From Candidatus Geocrenenecus dongiae (GTDB lineage: Archaea; Thermoproteota; Nitrososphaeria_A; Caldarchaeales; Wolframiiraptoraceae): DNA of 64,000 nt. Below, piece by piece: positions 8,654 through 17,235 of the stretch. Numbering within the stretch: the first letter of the stretch is position 1; each line of letters starts with the position of its first letter. Both the position numbers and the translations under genes were made by a program. The notes beneath the pieces are model-generated. The model saw only the letters and a list, made by a program, of their open reading frames with translations. It did not search any database and was not told the DNA's origin. The stretch lies in NCBI GenBank assembly GCA_023267855.1, contig JALNLN010000005.1:21558-85557 (forward strand), in the 5' to 3' direction.

Positions 8654-9883
8654 ATGGATTTTGAGTTTTCGGAGGATGAATTGAGATTTAGAGAGAGTGT
8701 TCGGGAATTTTGTAAGAGGTATATTGAGCCGAAGTGGGTTGAGATAGATGAGAGAGGCAGGATACCTGTAGACTTGATCAAGAAGATGGGTGAACAAGGT
8801 TTACTGGCTATACCTGTTTCTGAAGAATATGGAGGCATGGGTGGAACGATAACTATGGCCGCTATAGCTGCTGAAGAAATAGGATATCATGATCCTTCTG
8901 TAGCAACAGCGGTTTACGTTCTTTTGAATAATGGTTGGCCTTTCTTAATGGAGAAGTATAGTGGCGAAGAAGCGAAACAAGAAATTCTACCAAAGGTTGC
9001 AAAGGGAGATGCATTCTACGGCATAGCTTCAACAGAATCTCACGGAGGTTCAGATGTAGCTGGAATAAAAACAACAGCCGTAAAGAAGAATAGTACATGG
9101 ATTCTGAACGGTGAGAAAACGTATATAAGCGGTATAAGAGAGATACAAGAACTACCAGAAGGTGGGGGATACTTTCTAGTAGCGAAAACAGGTAAACCAG
9201 AATATGGGCACAGAAATATCACAGCCTTCAACTTAATCGTTAAATGGAATGGTAAAGTTAAAGCTGGATGGAAACCAACAATCTTTGAAGAGATAGGTAG
9301 AAGAGGGATAAGCACTGGATCCTTCACACTAGAGGATTTCGAAGTGGAAGACAAATACAGAATCGGAGAAGAAAACAAAGGATTCTACTACTTAATGGAA
9401 GGATTCAATGTTGCAAGAATACTTGTAGCAGCTGCAACAATTGGAAGCGGTAGGTGGGCTCTAGACCAAGCAGTAGAATGGATTAGGAATAGAAGACTCT
9501 TTGAAGGAAGATCTATAGCGTCTTTCCAAGGAGTGAGCTTTAAGTTCTCAGAACTTTACAGTGAGCTTGAAGCTGCGAGACTACTAACATATAGAGCTGC
9601 GTGGCTTGCAGACAAGATATACGTAGAGAAAGATTCTAGGTGGAGGGAAAGAGATCTGAACGTGCCTGTAGCATTATGTAAACTTAAAGCTCCAGAAGCA
9701 ACTTCAAAGATATATGAAGAATTAATGAAATGGTATGGAGCGTATGCGTATACGAAAGATTGTAATGCGTTCAGAGGATGGCTTGGAACATTCTCATATA
9801 CGATAGGTGCGGAGGGAGCACAGAATATAATGAGGTTGATAATTGCTAGAGACATAATAGGATCAGAATACGTTAAAGGATAA
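8654..9883 (+). CDS. Acyl-CoA dehydrogenase
   Basis: A 409-residue FAD-dependent acyl-CoA dehydrogenase that would introduce a 2,3-double bond into an acyl-CoA and pass electrons to ETF. The N-terminal helical domain begins MDFEFSEDELRFRESVREF; the middle beta domain holds ASTESHGGSDVAG, and the C-terminal segment GAEGAQNIMRLIIARD carries a glutamate in the position of the usual YEGT catalytic region. A TATA-like TTTAAAAATA about 25-30 bases before the ATG suggests a leaderless transcript. Genes for both ETF subunits, FixC and FixX follow, giving the enzyme its electron route. The preferred acyl chain is unknown. Confidence 0.92.
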   Translation: MDFEFSEDELRFRESVREFCKRYIEPKWVEIDERGRIPVDLIKKMGEQGLLAIPVSEEYGGMGGTITMAAIAAEEIGYHDPSVATAVYVLLNNGWPFLMEKYSGEEAKQEILPKVAKGDAFYGIASTESHGGSDVAGIKTTAVKKNSTWILNGEKTYISGIREIQELPEGGGYFLVAKTGKPEYGHRNITAFNLIVKWNGKVKAGWKPTIFEEIGRRGISTGSFTLEDFEVEDKYRIGEENKGFYYLMEGFNVARILVAAATIGSGRWALDQAVEWIRNRRLFEGRSIASFQGVSFKFSELYSELEAARLLTYRAAWLADKIYVEKDSRWRERDLNVPVALCKLKAPEATSKIYEELMKWYGAYAYTKDCNAFRGWLGTFSYTIGAEGAQNIMRLIIARDIIGSEYVKG

Positions 9884-9903
9884 TGTACAGGTGAGAACAT
9901 AAA

Positions 9904-10674
9904 GTGAAGATACTCACACTCATAAAGCTAACTGTAGATGTATCTCAATTAAAATATGAGAAAGATGGTAGTCCTCTAGTAGAGATAGCTCCAAATAAGA
10001 TGGGAGATTCAGATAAATGTGCTGTAGAAGAAGCTATCAGATTGAAGGAACGTTACGGTGCAAGTGTAACCGTTTTAACGGTGGGTGCGACTAGAGATCA
10101 CGAAAGAATTATTAGAGATGCATATGCTATGGGTGTAGATGAAGGATACATTATAGAAGTAGAAGAATACCAGAAACTCCAAGCTACAACTATAGGCGAC
10201 ATCGTAAAAGCCTTCGTAGAGAAGACTGGACCATACGATTTAATACTTCTCGGAGCAGGATCACTTGACACACACTCCTACACACTAGGCTCAATAATCT
10301 CATCTAAAATAGGAATCCCTATAATATCTTCAGTAGACTCATTAAGCTATAATGGATCTATAGTGAAGGCTGAATCTGTAATGGAGGACGGTGTATACGT
10401 TTTCCAAGCTCCGCCCCCACTCGTAATCACTCTAACTACAGAAGCAAACGAACCACGCATTCCAACACTTAAAACAATACTTAAATCTAAAAAAATGGAA
10501 GTGAAAAAACTAAGACTTGAAGAACTGGGAGTAAAGCCGAGATATGTAACTATAGAAGATGTTAGAAAGTATTTCGTGGAGAGGAAGAAGATAATCATAG
10601 ATGCTGGTGAAGATTTGGAGAAAGCGGTAGAAACGATATACAGTATTCTGAAGATGGAGGGATTAGTTAAGTGA
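9904..10674 (+). CDS. Electron transfer flavoprotein beta subunit (FixA type)
   Basis: A 256-residue EtfB/FixA protein with the nucleotide-binding fold (MKILTLIKLTVD..., DKCAVEEAIRLKERYGASVTVLTVG, DLILLGAGSLDTHSYTLG). It starts at GTG 9904, preceded by an AGGTGAG ribosome binding site eight bases upstream. EtfB binds AMP or, in bifurcating ETFs, a second FAD. The gene lies between acyl-CoA dehydrogenase and the alpha subunit, whose GTGA start overlaps its stop. The presence of FixC and FixX downstream raises the possibility of a bifurcating complex. Confidence 0.9.
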   Translation: MKILTLIKLTVDVSQLKYEKDGSPLVEIAPNKMGDSDKCAVEEAIRLKERYGASVTVLTVGATRDHERIIRDAYAMGVDEGYIIEVEEYQKLQATTIGDIVKAFVEKTGPYDLILLGAGSLDTHSYTLGSIISSKIGIPIISSVDSLSYNGSIVKAESVMEDGVYVFQAPPPLVITLTTEANEPRIPTLKTILKSKKMEVKKLRLEELGVKPRYVTIEDVRKYFVERKKIIIDAGEDLEKAVETIYSILKMEGLVK

Positions 10675-11588
10675 AGATACTATGTTATGGTGAGAATAGT
10701 GAGTGGATAAAATACTCAAGAATAATTATAGATAAACTTGGTGGATACCCGTACTGCGTTACACCTTCTAGAGAACTGGCAGAAGAATCCTCAAAATACT
10801 TTGAGGAAACCTACTTCTTCAATGGTGGAGTATATGAACCTAGTAAATACTGTAGAGCAATACTTGAAGTAGCCGGAAGAATTTTTCCAGACGTCTCCCT
10901 CTTTCCATCAACAATCAAGGGAAGAACAATTGCAGGACTATATGCAGGTGCTAGAGACGAATCAATCATAACAGACATCGTAGACGTAGATCATGAAGAC
11001 AGCGTTCTCAAATTGAAGAGACTAGTATATGGTGGATCATGTATAGCGACCATTAAATCTACACTACCAGCAACACTATGCATAACACCTGGAACACAGA
11101 AACCTCCAGAAACCTCCAGGAAAGGATCTATAGAAGAATTGAGAATAAGCTTAGAAAACAGGATAACGGTTTCCCTGAATCCTAGAGTGGGTGGTGGTCC
11201 ACCTTTAGAGAAATCTGACTTGGTTGTAGCTGCTGGTAGAGGCTTCAAGAATAGAGAAGATCTAGAAATGGTGAGAGAACTAGTATCTTTAACCGTTAAT
11301 TCTGCTTGGAGTGTTACTAGACCTTTAGCAGCAGAATATGGTTGGGCTGACAACTGGATAGGAATATCCGGAGTAACCGTAAATCCAAGAATATATCTTG
11401 CAGTAGGAGTCTCAGGACAACCACTACACATGGTCGGAGCAAGAAACTCTAAAATAATAATAGCTATAAACAAAGATCCAAACGCACCGATATCCCAAGA
11501 AGCAGACTACTTCATCGTAGGAGATCTCTACAAAATACTACCAAAACTGATTGAAAAAATAAAAACAACTAAAACATCATCAACATAA
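10671..11588 (+). CDS. Electron transfer flavoprotein alpha subunit (FixB type)
   Basis: A 305-residue EtfA/FixB protein. The N-terminal half resembles the EtfB fold, and the C-terminal FAD domain is marked by LVVAAGRGFKNREDL, SVTRPLAAEYGWAD, GVSGQPLHMVGARN and IAINKDPNAPISQEADYFIVGD, all classic for EtfA. It shuttles electrons from the dehydrogenase to the FixC partner. Its GTG start overlaps the EtfB stop codon, which indicates coupled translation of the heterodimer. Confidence 0.92.
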   Translation: MKILCYGENSEWIKYSRIIIDKLGGYPYCVTPSRELAEESSKYFEETYFFNGGVYEPSKYCRAILEVAGRIFPDVSLFPSTIKGRTIAGLYAGARDESIITDIVDVDHEDSVLKLKRLVYGGSCIATIKSTLPATLCITPGTQKPPETSRKGSIEELRISLENRITVSLNPRVGGGPPLEKSDLVVAAGRGFKNREDLEMVRELVSLTVNSAWSVTRPLAAEYGWADNWIGISGVTVNPRIYLAVGVSGQPLHMVGARNSKIIIAINKDPNAPISQEADYFIVGDLYKILPKLIEKIKTTKTSST

Positions 11589-11645
11589 GGAATAATTCAA
11601 ACATCAACTTTTACACAAATTTAACATCACTGTCAGGTGGTTTAC

Positions 11646-12905
11646 ATGAGTGGTGAGTTTGATGTAATAGTGGTGGGAGCGGGACCGGCAGGTCTATCTA
11701 CAGCATATTTCCTAGCTAAGAAGGGGTTCAGTGTAGTAGTTTTAGAGAGAGGATCTGAACCAGGTTCTAAGAATGTTTTTGGAGGTAGAGTGTACAGTTA
11801 CGTACTGGATAAGAATATGCCAGGCTGGAGAATGGATGCACCTATAGAAAGATGGGTTAGAAGAGAAGGTTTATCAATACTGTGTCATGACGGTTCTTCC
11901 ATAAACCTACAATATATCATCAATAGATCTAGCGATGGATACGATAGTTTTACAACTTTCTTAACAGAATTCCTGAAATGGTTTTCTTACAAGGTTGAAG
12001 AAGCTGGAGGCACAATAGCTACTAGAGTCAAAGTTGATAAATTGATATTTGAGGGAGGGAGAGCTGTAGGTGTAGAAGCAGGTGGAGAGATTCTTAGATC
12101 GGATTATGTGGTGATAGCTGAGGGAGCGAACACGCTACTACTCGAGAAACATGGATTAAGATGTAGGCCTAAACCAGAAGACATATCTGTCGGTGTAAAA
12201 GAAGTCATAAAACTTAAGAAAGAAACTATAGATGAAAGATTTTCTCTAGAAGACGATGAAGGTGTAGCCTACTTTATACTCTACCCAAGACTTGGAGGTG
12301 GAGGATTCATTTATACGATGAGAGAATACGTATCTATAGGAGTCGTATACAGACCCTCATTTTCTCTGAATATAGAAGCTAGAGACGTCATAGAAGAACT
12401 ACGTACACATCCACAGATCCTGAAACTTGTGAGAGATGGTGTACTCGTAGAGTATTCAGCCCACATGATTAGAGAAGCTGGATACAGAGATTTCATGGAG
12501 AAGCCTTATGGAGTAGGATACCTAGTCGTTGGAGATGCAGCTGGATTACTAATCAATACAGGTTTCACAGTTAGAGGTGTAGATATAGCGATAGAATCAG
12601 GTAGAATAGCGGCGGAAGCAATAGAGAAAGCAGGCACACCGGACGATCTATCAATATATAGAAAACTCTTAGAAGAAAATCACGTAATCTCAAAACTAGA
12701 AAAATTCAAGAAAACTCCAAACATACTCTCCAACAATAGGCTCTATACATATTATCCGGAAATCCTATGTAAAATCTTTAGTAAAACTTACACGGTTGAA
12801 GAAGAGCTATACACTCTAAGGGAATCTATTCATGAATCTGTAGGAGGCTTAACCTCATTAATTAAGATCTTCCTAGAACTCGTGAGGGCGGTGTCTTCAC
12901 TATGA
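11646..12905 (+). CDS. FixC-like electron transfer flavoprotein-quinone oxidoreductase
   Basis: A roughly 419-residue flavoprotein with an N-terminal dinucleotide-binding motif (VIVVGAGPAGLSTAYFLAKKGF) and the later GDAAGLLINTGFTVRGVD segment of the FixC/ETF-QO family. It should accept electrons from ETF and pass them to the quinone pool through FixX. I chose ATG 11646 because an AGGTGG ribosome binding site lies about six bases upstream, whereas the in-frame GTG at 11637 overlaps that site. The gene ends with a four-base overlap into fixX. Its C-terminus lacks the ferredoxin domain found in eukaryotic ETF-QO; that part is the separate FixX. Confidence 0.88.
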   Translation: MSGEFDVIVVGAGPAGLSTAYFLAKKGFSVVVLERGSEPGSKNVFGGRVYSYVLDKNMPGWRMDAPIERWVRREGLSILCHDGSSINLQYIINRSSDGYDSFTTFLTEFLKWFSYKVEEAGGTIATRVKVDKLIFEGGRAVGVEAGGEILRSDYVVIAEGANTLLLEKHGLRCRPKPEDISVGVKEVIKLKKETIDERFSLEDDEGVAYFILYPRLGGGGFIYTMREYVSIGVVYRPSFSLNIEARDVIEELRTHPQILKLVRDGVLVEYSAHMIREAGYRDFMEKPYGVGYLVVGDAAGLLINTGFTVRGVDIAIESGRIAAEAIEKAGTPDDLSIYRKLLEENHVISKLEKFKKTPNILSNNRLYTYYPEILCKIFSKTYTVEEELYTLRESIHESVGGLTSLIKIFLELVRAVSSL

Positions 12906-13189
12906 GTTACAGAAAGCTGAGTGTTGAAGAGAGAATAGCATTAACAAAATTCGAGGTTTATGGTGATCCTCACATAAAAATAGATGTCGAGAAGTGTAGA
13001 AAATGTAGCATAAAGCCATGTGTCTACTCTTGTCCTGCAGGGCTCTACCAAATTGATGAAACAGGCAACATAAAATTTACGTATGAAGGATGCCTAGAAT
13101 GTGGAACATGTAGAATAGTGTGCCCATTAAATGTGGTAAGATGGGATTATCCACCAGGCGGTTTTGGAGTAATATACCGTTTCGGATAA
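12902..13189 (+). CDS. FixX-like ferredoxin
   Basis: A 95-residue ferredoxin-like protein of the FixX family. It has the cysteine set CRKCSIKPCVYSC (first motif) and CLECGTCRIVC (second motif), followed by VVRWDYPPGGFGVIYRFG, a typical FixX C-terminus. It serves as the iron-sulfur partner of FixC. The start overlaps the fixC stop (ATGA). It is the last gene of the acyl-CoA dehydrogenase/ETF operon. Confidence 0.9.
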   Translation: MSYRKLSVEERIALTKFEVYGDPHIKIDVEKCRKCSIKPCVYSCPAGLYQIDETGNIKFTYEGCLECGTCRIVCPLNVVRWDYPPGGFGVIYRFG

Positions 13190-13227
13190 TCTTATCTTTA
13201 GCCAACTAGAAAGGTAGCGGATAGTTA

Positions 13228-13929
13228 ATGGTAACAGTTGAAGAGTTCTCGGAGATTTTAAGAATCCTCGAGTCTAGGTATAGATTAGAGATCCCATCGC
13301 ATATTTCTGAAGACCCCTTCAGAATACTTGTAGGGACCATACTCTCACAGAGAACGAAAGATGAGATAACGGATAGTGCCTACAAACGGTTATTTGAAAA
13401 ATTCCCGACAATAGAATCTCTCGCAAACGCATCCATCAGAGAGATTGAGAAACTAATAAAACCAGTAGGGTTCTATAGAATTAAGGCTAAGAGAATAAAA
13501 CAGGTAGCAAGAATAATCTTGGAGAAATATGATCGCCGTGTCCCTAAAGATAGAGAAGAATTGTTAAAACTTCCAGGGGTTGGAGACAAGACTGCAGACA
13601 TAGTCTTATCGGTTGGTTACGGTCTCCCCGAGATCGCCGTAGACACACATGTTGAAACCATAGCTAAGAGACTTGGAATAGCTCATGAACGTGATAAATA
13701 CATGGATGTAAAGAAGAAGCTAGAAGAATTAACACCCATCCACAAGAGAAACATAGTAAACCACCTACTCGTAGCCTTTGGAAAAGAAATATGTAAAAAA
13801 CCTAAACCAAAATGTACCATCTGCCCAATCAAAAACTTCTGCAACCACTATAAACTTCAAACAATTAATGAAAAAATAACAAAAAACCAAAACCCAGATA
13901 GAAACTACGTTTCATTTACCAGAATTTAA
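13228..13929 (+). CDS. nth: Endonuclease III (DNA glycosylase/AP lyase)
   Basis: A 233-residue HhH-GPD base-excision repair enzyme. The helix-hairpin-helix LPGVGDKTADIVL includes the catalytic lysine, and AVDTHVETIAKRLG contains the catalytic aspartate. The 4Fe-4S motif C-x6-C-x2-C-x5-C is intact near the C-terminus (CKKPKPKCTICPIKNFC). It removes oxidised pyrimidines from DNA. It has a polar tail of about 25 residues beyond the cluster. Its own start at ATG 13228 lies 38 bases after fixX, so it may be read through from that operon. Confidence 0.93.
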   Translation: MVTVEEFSEILRILESRYRLEIPSHISEDPFRILVGTILSQRTKDEITDSAYKRLFEKFPTIESLANASIREIEKLIKPVGFYRIKAKRIKQVARIILEKYDRRVPKDREELLKLPGVGDKTADIVLSVGYGLPEIAVDTHVETIAKRLGIAHERDKYMDVKKKLEELTPIHKRNIVNHLLVAFGKEICKKPKPKCTICPIKNFCNHYKLQTINEKITKNQNPDRNYVSFTRI

Positions 13930-14064
13930 TAGAAAAATCATCCTACCCGCTGTTAAAATTCCTATATAAACCCTTATTAAGCCGGGGAATAACTATATTT
14001 AATCCTAGAATTTTAGATGTGTGGGATCAAGGTCCTAGAGAAGATCTAGCTGAGTGGTGGAAGA

Positions 14065-14712
14065 ATGGTTGATTTAAAGATAGTTGAAGAAGATGAGAAG
14101 AGTCTGAAGGTGGAGATTCGAGACCTCCATCTCTCTATAGCTAATGCTATAAGGAGATTAGCGATAAGTGAAGTTCCAACAATGGCTGTAGAAGAGATTC
14201 TCATAATAGAGAATACTTCAGCTATGCCTAACGAGGTTTTAGCCCATAGAATCTCACTGATACCCTTCATATCAGATATAGATAGATATGTTCAGCCAGA
14301 AGAATGTACATGTGGTAGTAAGCTTGGATGCGATAGATGTGTAGTAAGATATGTTCTTAGAGCTGAAGCTAAAGATGAGCCTATAACAGTCTACTCAAGA
14401 GACTTAATACCGGAAGATCCGAATACAATAGTTAAACCTGTCAGCCCGAATATACCAATAATCAAACTTGCTCCAAAACAGAGAATAGAGATGGAACTGT
14501 ACGTAAGAGTAGGAACAGGGAAAAAGCATGCAAAATGGCAAGCATCTATAGCTACACTCTATGATAAAGATGGAGAACCAGGTAAGAAGATACTCTTCAT
14601 AGAATCTATAGGATTCCTTCCACCTAGAAGAATACTTCTAGAAGCAGTGAAAATCTTCAAGAAGAAGATTGAAGAATTGAAAGAGAAGATCATGGGAGAA
14701 CTTGGAGGGTGA
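14065..14712 (+). CDS. rpoD: DNA-directed RNA polymerase subunit D (Rpo3)
   Basis: A 215-residue archaeal RNA polymerase assembly subunit (homologue of the bacterial alpha N-terminal domain and eukaryotic Rpb3). The dimerisation segment LSIANAIRRLAISEVPTMAVE is near residues 24-44. An inserted cysteine cluster CTCGSKLGCDRC (about 90-101) matches the iron-sulfur site present in Rpo3 of several archaea. It opens the usual archaeal cluster Rpo3-L18e-L13-S9. The S11 and S4 genes often found upstream are absent; endonuclease III is there instead. Confidence 0.95.
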   Translation: MVDLKIVEEDEKSLKVEIRDLHLSIANAIRRLAISEVPTMAVEEILIIENTSAMPNEVLAHRISLIPFISDIDRYVQPEECTCGSKLGCDRCVVRYVLRAEAKDEPITVYSRDLIPEDPNTIVKPVSPNIPIIKLAPKQRIEMELYVRVGTGKKHAKWQASIATLYDKDGEPGKKILFIESIGFLPPRRILLEAVKIFKKKIEELKEKIMGELGG

Positions 14713-15080
14713 TGTGGATGGTTAGTAGGAAGAAGACTGTTAAACCAGGCTTCAAGAACATGATACTCTCACAGATCCCCAGAACCGTTAGGAAGACTAG
14801 GTTCTGGAAGAGAATTATAGAAGAAGCTGAAAGATCTAAGAGAAGTAGAAGAGTAGTAAATCTATACAAAATAAGTAGACTTACAAAACCAGGGGACGTG
14901 GTATATGTTCCAGGTAAAGTTCTAGGTAGCGGAGAGATAAACCATCCGATAACTATCTCAGCTTTTTCTTTCAGTAAAACTGCATACGAGAAGATATTGA
15001 AAGCAGGTGGAACAGTACTAACAACAAGAGAATTTATAGAGAAATATCCAACTGGAAGTAACGTGAAGCTTATCGGATAA
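14709..15080 (+). CDS. rpl18e: Large ribosomal subunit protein L18e
   Basis: A 123-residue protein of the L18e family, restricted to archaea and eukaryotes. Recognisable parts are the basic N-terminus (SRKKTVKPGFKN), RSRRVVNLYKISRLTKPGDVVYVPGKVLGSG and ITISAFSFSKTAYEKI. The coding region overlaps the Rpo3 stop (ATGATG/TGATG context). It is the second gene of the Rpo3-L18e-L13-S9 ribosomal cluster. Confidence 0.94.
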   Translation: MMWMVSRKKTVKPGFKNMILSQIPRTVRKTRFWKRIIEEAERSKRSRRVVNLYKISRLTKPGDVVYVPGKVLGSGEINHPITISAFSFSKTAYEKILKAGGTVLTTREFIEKYPTGSNVKLIG

Positions 15081-15105
15081 CCCTGTATACATGTTTTTCT
15101 TGTTG

Positions 15106-15118
15106 AATAGTTATATAG
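15106..15118 (+). promoter_or_regulatory. Putative TATA promoter before rpl13
   Basis: The sequence TTATATAGCGC sits about 40 bases ahead of the rpl13 start, in the 72-base gap after rpl18e. It matches the archaeal TATA pattern and suggests that L13-S9 can be transcribed apart from Rpo3-L18e. This is read by eye only. Confidence 0.45.
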
Positions 15119-15152
15119 CGCTAGATATGGATCTTGGCTGAAGAAGAATACT

Positions 15153-15632
15153 ATGATCTCTCAAGCTGTGAGTGGAAGAATAGTGGTTGATGCTACGAAT
15201 CAGCGTCTTGGTAGAATGGCTTCTAGAATCGCTAAACTCTTACTTTCAGGCGTAGAGGTAGTCGTAGTAAATGCAGAAAAAGCAATCGTAACTGGAAGCA
15301 AACAAGCAATACTAGAAAAATATCTAAAACTAATTAGGAGGAGGCAGTTAACATCCCATAAAGTTGTAAAGGTCTGGTATCCAAGGAAACCAGATAGACT
15401 TGTCTTCTACTCTATCATAAGAATGCTTCCAAGAGATAAGCCTAGAGGTAGGGAAGCTGTAAAAAAGTTAAAAGTTTATGTAGGTGTACCGAAAGAGTAC
15501 GAGAAGGTGGAGAAGATAAACTTCAAGGAAGCATGTTTAGGTGAAGGTATGAGTAGGTCTGGTAGGAGGATAAGGTATATGACTATAGGCGAGATTTCGA
15601 GGTTGATATCTGGAGGTCGATCAACAGTATGA
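15153..15632 (+). CDS. rpl13: Large ribosomal subunit protein L13 (uL13)
   Basis: A 159-residue uL13 protein. The N-terminal VVDATNQRLGRMASRIAKLLLSG and AEKAIVTGSK are diagnostic, as is MLPRDKPRGREAVKKLKVYVGVP in the centre. It starts at ATG 15153 and shares four bases with the S9 start. The length is close to that of other archaeal L13 proteins. Confidence 0.95.
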   Translation: MISQAVSGRIVVDATNQRLGRMASRIAKLLLSGVEVVVVNAEKAIVTGSKQAILEKYLKLIRRRQLTSHKVVKVWYPRKPDRLVFYSIIRMLPRDKPRGREAVKKLKVYVGVPKEYEKVEKINFKEACLGEGMSRSGRRIRYMTIGEISRLISGGRSTV

Positions 15633-16027
15633 CGAAGATTATGGGACCATTCGTAGGGAGAAGGAAAACAGCTATAGCTCAATTATACATCAGACCAGGA
15701 AAAGGAAACATATACATAAACGATCAACCTTTAGAATGTTTTGGAAACGACATCATCAGAAGTAAAATACTCACGCCTCTCTACTTTGATGAGAAGTTCT
15801 GGAAGAGTCACGATTTCTATGTAAAAGTTAGTGGTGGTGGAGTAATGGCCATAGCGGATGCCGTATCTTTCGCCATTAGTAAAGCTTTAGCATCCAGAAG
15901 TGAGACAGTAGCACAAATGATAAAAGAATACAATAGAGTCCTTCTAGCTGGAGACCCGAGACAAACTGAACCGAAAAAACCAAACAGATACTCAGCTAGA
16001 AGATTTAAACAGAAATCTTATAGATGA
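15629..16027 (+). CDS. rps9: Small ribosomal subunit protein S9 (uS9)
   Basis: A 132-residue uS9 protein. GRRKTAIAQLYIRPGKGNIYIN, the KVSGGGVMAIADAVSFAISKAL segment and the basic C-terminal tail RYSARRFKQKSYR, which reaches the tRNA in the ribosome, are all present. Its start overlaps the L13 stop. In many archaea Rpo10 follows directly; here two minus-strand cysteine-biosynthesis genes separate them. Confidence 0.95.
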   Translation: MTKIMGPFVGRRKTAIAQLYIRPGKGNIYINDQPLECFGNDIIRSKILTPLYFDEKFWKSHDFYVKVSGGGVMAIADAVSFAISKALASRSETVAQMIKEYNRVLLAGDPRQTEPKKPNRYSARRFKQKSYR

Positions 16028-16044
16028 GAAGATATCCAGAAATT

Positions 16045-17235
16045 TTAATTAGAGTTTGTAGAAAGTAGTTTCTCTAATTGTTCATAGTACTTGTATACGT
16101 GGTCTGGCATAACTAGAACTGTTACGCCTTCTATCTTTGGAAGTTTCTCTAAAGCTGCGACGACAGCTCCAGAACTAAACCCAACTGGTAATCCTTCATT
16201 CCTAGCTACTTTAACTAAACCTTTGAAGGCTTCTACTCTAGTTACATCTACTATTCTATCTATCTCAACCATATGTATCCATTTCATACCTGTCTCAACC
16301 CTTCTCATGCCTGGAATAACTTCATCCTTAGCAGGCTGAACACCGACAACTTCTACTCTACCTGGATACCTATTCTTAAAGTAGAATGCGATCGCACTAG
16401 CATGACCAGAAGTACCTAGAGCACAAATTATCCTACTAGGAATCTTCCCTATTTTCTCCAACTGTAAATCTATTTCTTTTGCAGTAAACTTAAGGTGGGT
16501 TATGAAGTTTGCATCATTTTCAAATTGGTTGATGTGTAGTGCTTGATCTTTTTCAGAATCTCTTTTCACACGATCTATCGTTTCAGTTGTTAAAAATTCT
16601 GGAACTCTAACAACTTCGGATCCAAGTATCTTCATGTATAAATCGCTGGATTTCTGAACACTGCTTGGAAAATAGATCTTCGTTCTTAAACCAAAGTTTT
16701 TAGCTATGCAAGTTAAAGCTATACCAGTGTTTGTTGAAGATGCCTCATACACATATTTAGTATCTTTCCCACGTGGATCATTCTTCAATATATCGATAAG
16801 CATGTACCAGCCGATCCTATCTTTTATACTATTACTAAAGGGATTTAGATATTCTAACTTAGCCCAAACCTCATTTAATTCTCCAGAGAAAGATCTGAGG
16901 AAGAATAATGGGGTAGGCCAACATGAAGTAATCAGCTCACTATGATCTCTACAGACTCTAAAAATATTTCTGGGAAAATTATCTCTAAACCCGAGCTCGT
17001 CTAAAGTTAAATCTATCTTTTCATTACCATCAACGGTTACAGGCACCTTGCTTACACCGATAATCTTCAAAGCATGATATCTTTCAGAATCCTTCAAGCT
17101 AACATTAAAATCCCTATCTATCTGTATCGTTTCATGTATCTTCATTGTTCTTAGGAAGATGGCAGCTTCTCTCAACAATCTCTCTAAAGGTGGTCTAGGA
17201 GGACTTTTAAGATCTTCAATCTCCATTAACTCCAT
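16045..17235 (-). CDS. Probable O-phosphoserine sulfhydrylase (cysteine synthase)
   Basis: A 396-residue PLP-dependent beta-family enzyme. Lys138 in NPFSNSIKDR is the expected Schiff-base lysine, followed by the ASSTNTGIA and ALGTSGHASAIA loops. An N-terminal extension of about 100 residues precedes the catalytic core, as in the Aeropyrum O-phosphoserine sulfhydrylase (also near 390 residues), whereas plain O-acetylserine enzymes lack it. The substrate assignment rests on this extension and on the upstream gene, a SerK-like free serine kinase, overlapping by 20 bases. Together they would make cysteine from serine via O-phosphoserine. Confidence 0.82.
   Translation of the reverse strand: MELMEIEDLKSPPRPPLERLLREAAIFLRTMKIHETIQIDRDFNVSLKDSERYHALKIIGVSKVPVTVDGNEKIDLTLDELGFRDNFPRNIFRVCRDHSELITSCWPTPLFFLRSFSGELNEVWAKLEYLNPFSNSIKDRIGWYMLIDILKNDPRGKDTKYVYEASSTNTGIALTCIAKNFGLRTKIYFPSSVQKSSDLYMKILGSEVVRVPEFLTTETIDRVKRDSEKDQALHINQFENDANFITHLKFTAKEIDLQLEKIGKIPSRIICALGTSGHASAIAFYFKNRYPGRVEVVGVQPAKDEVIPGMRRVETGMKWIHMVEIDRIVDVTRVEAFKGLVKVARNEGLPVGFSSGAVVAALEKLPKIEGVTVLVMPDHVYKYYEQLEKLLSTNSN

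Noticed and set aside
13970-14064. Possible tRNA or ncRNA before rpoD (AAGCCGGGGAATAAC...)
   Set aside because: No cloverleaf can be drawn and the sequence loses its GC bias after a few bases.
16045-17235. Ordinary O-acetylserine sulfhydrylase or cystathionine beta-synthase
   Set aside because: The N-terminal extension and the adjoining SerK-like gene fit O-phosphoserine sulfhydrylase better, and no CBS domains or serine acetyltransferase gene are present.
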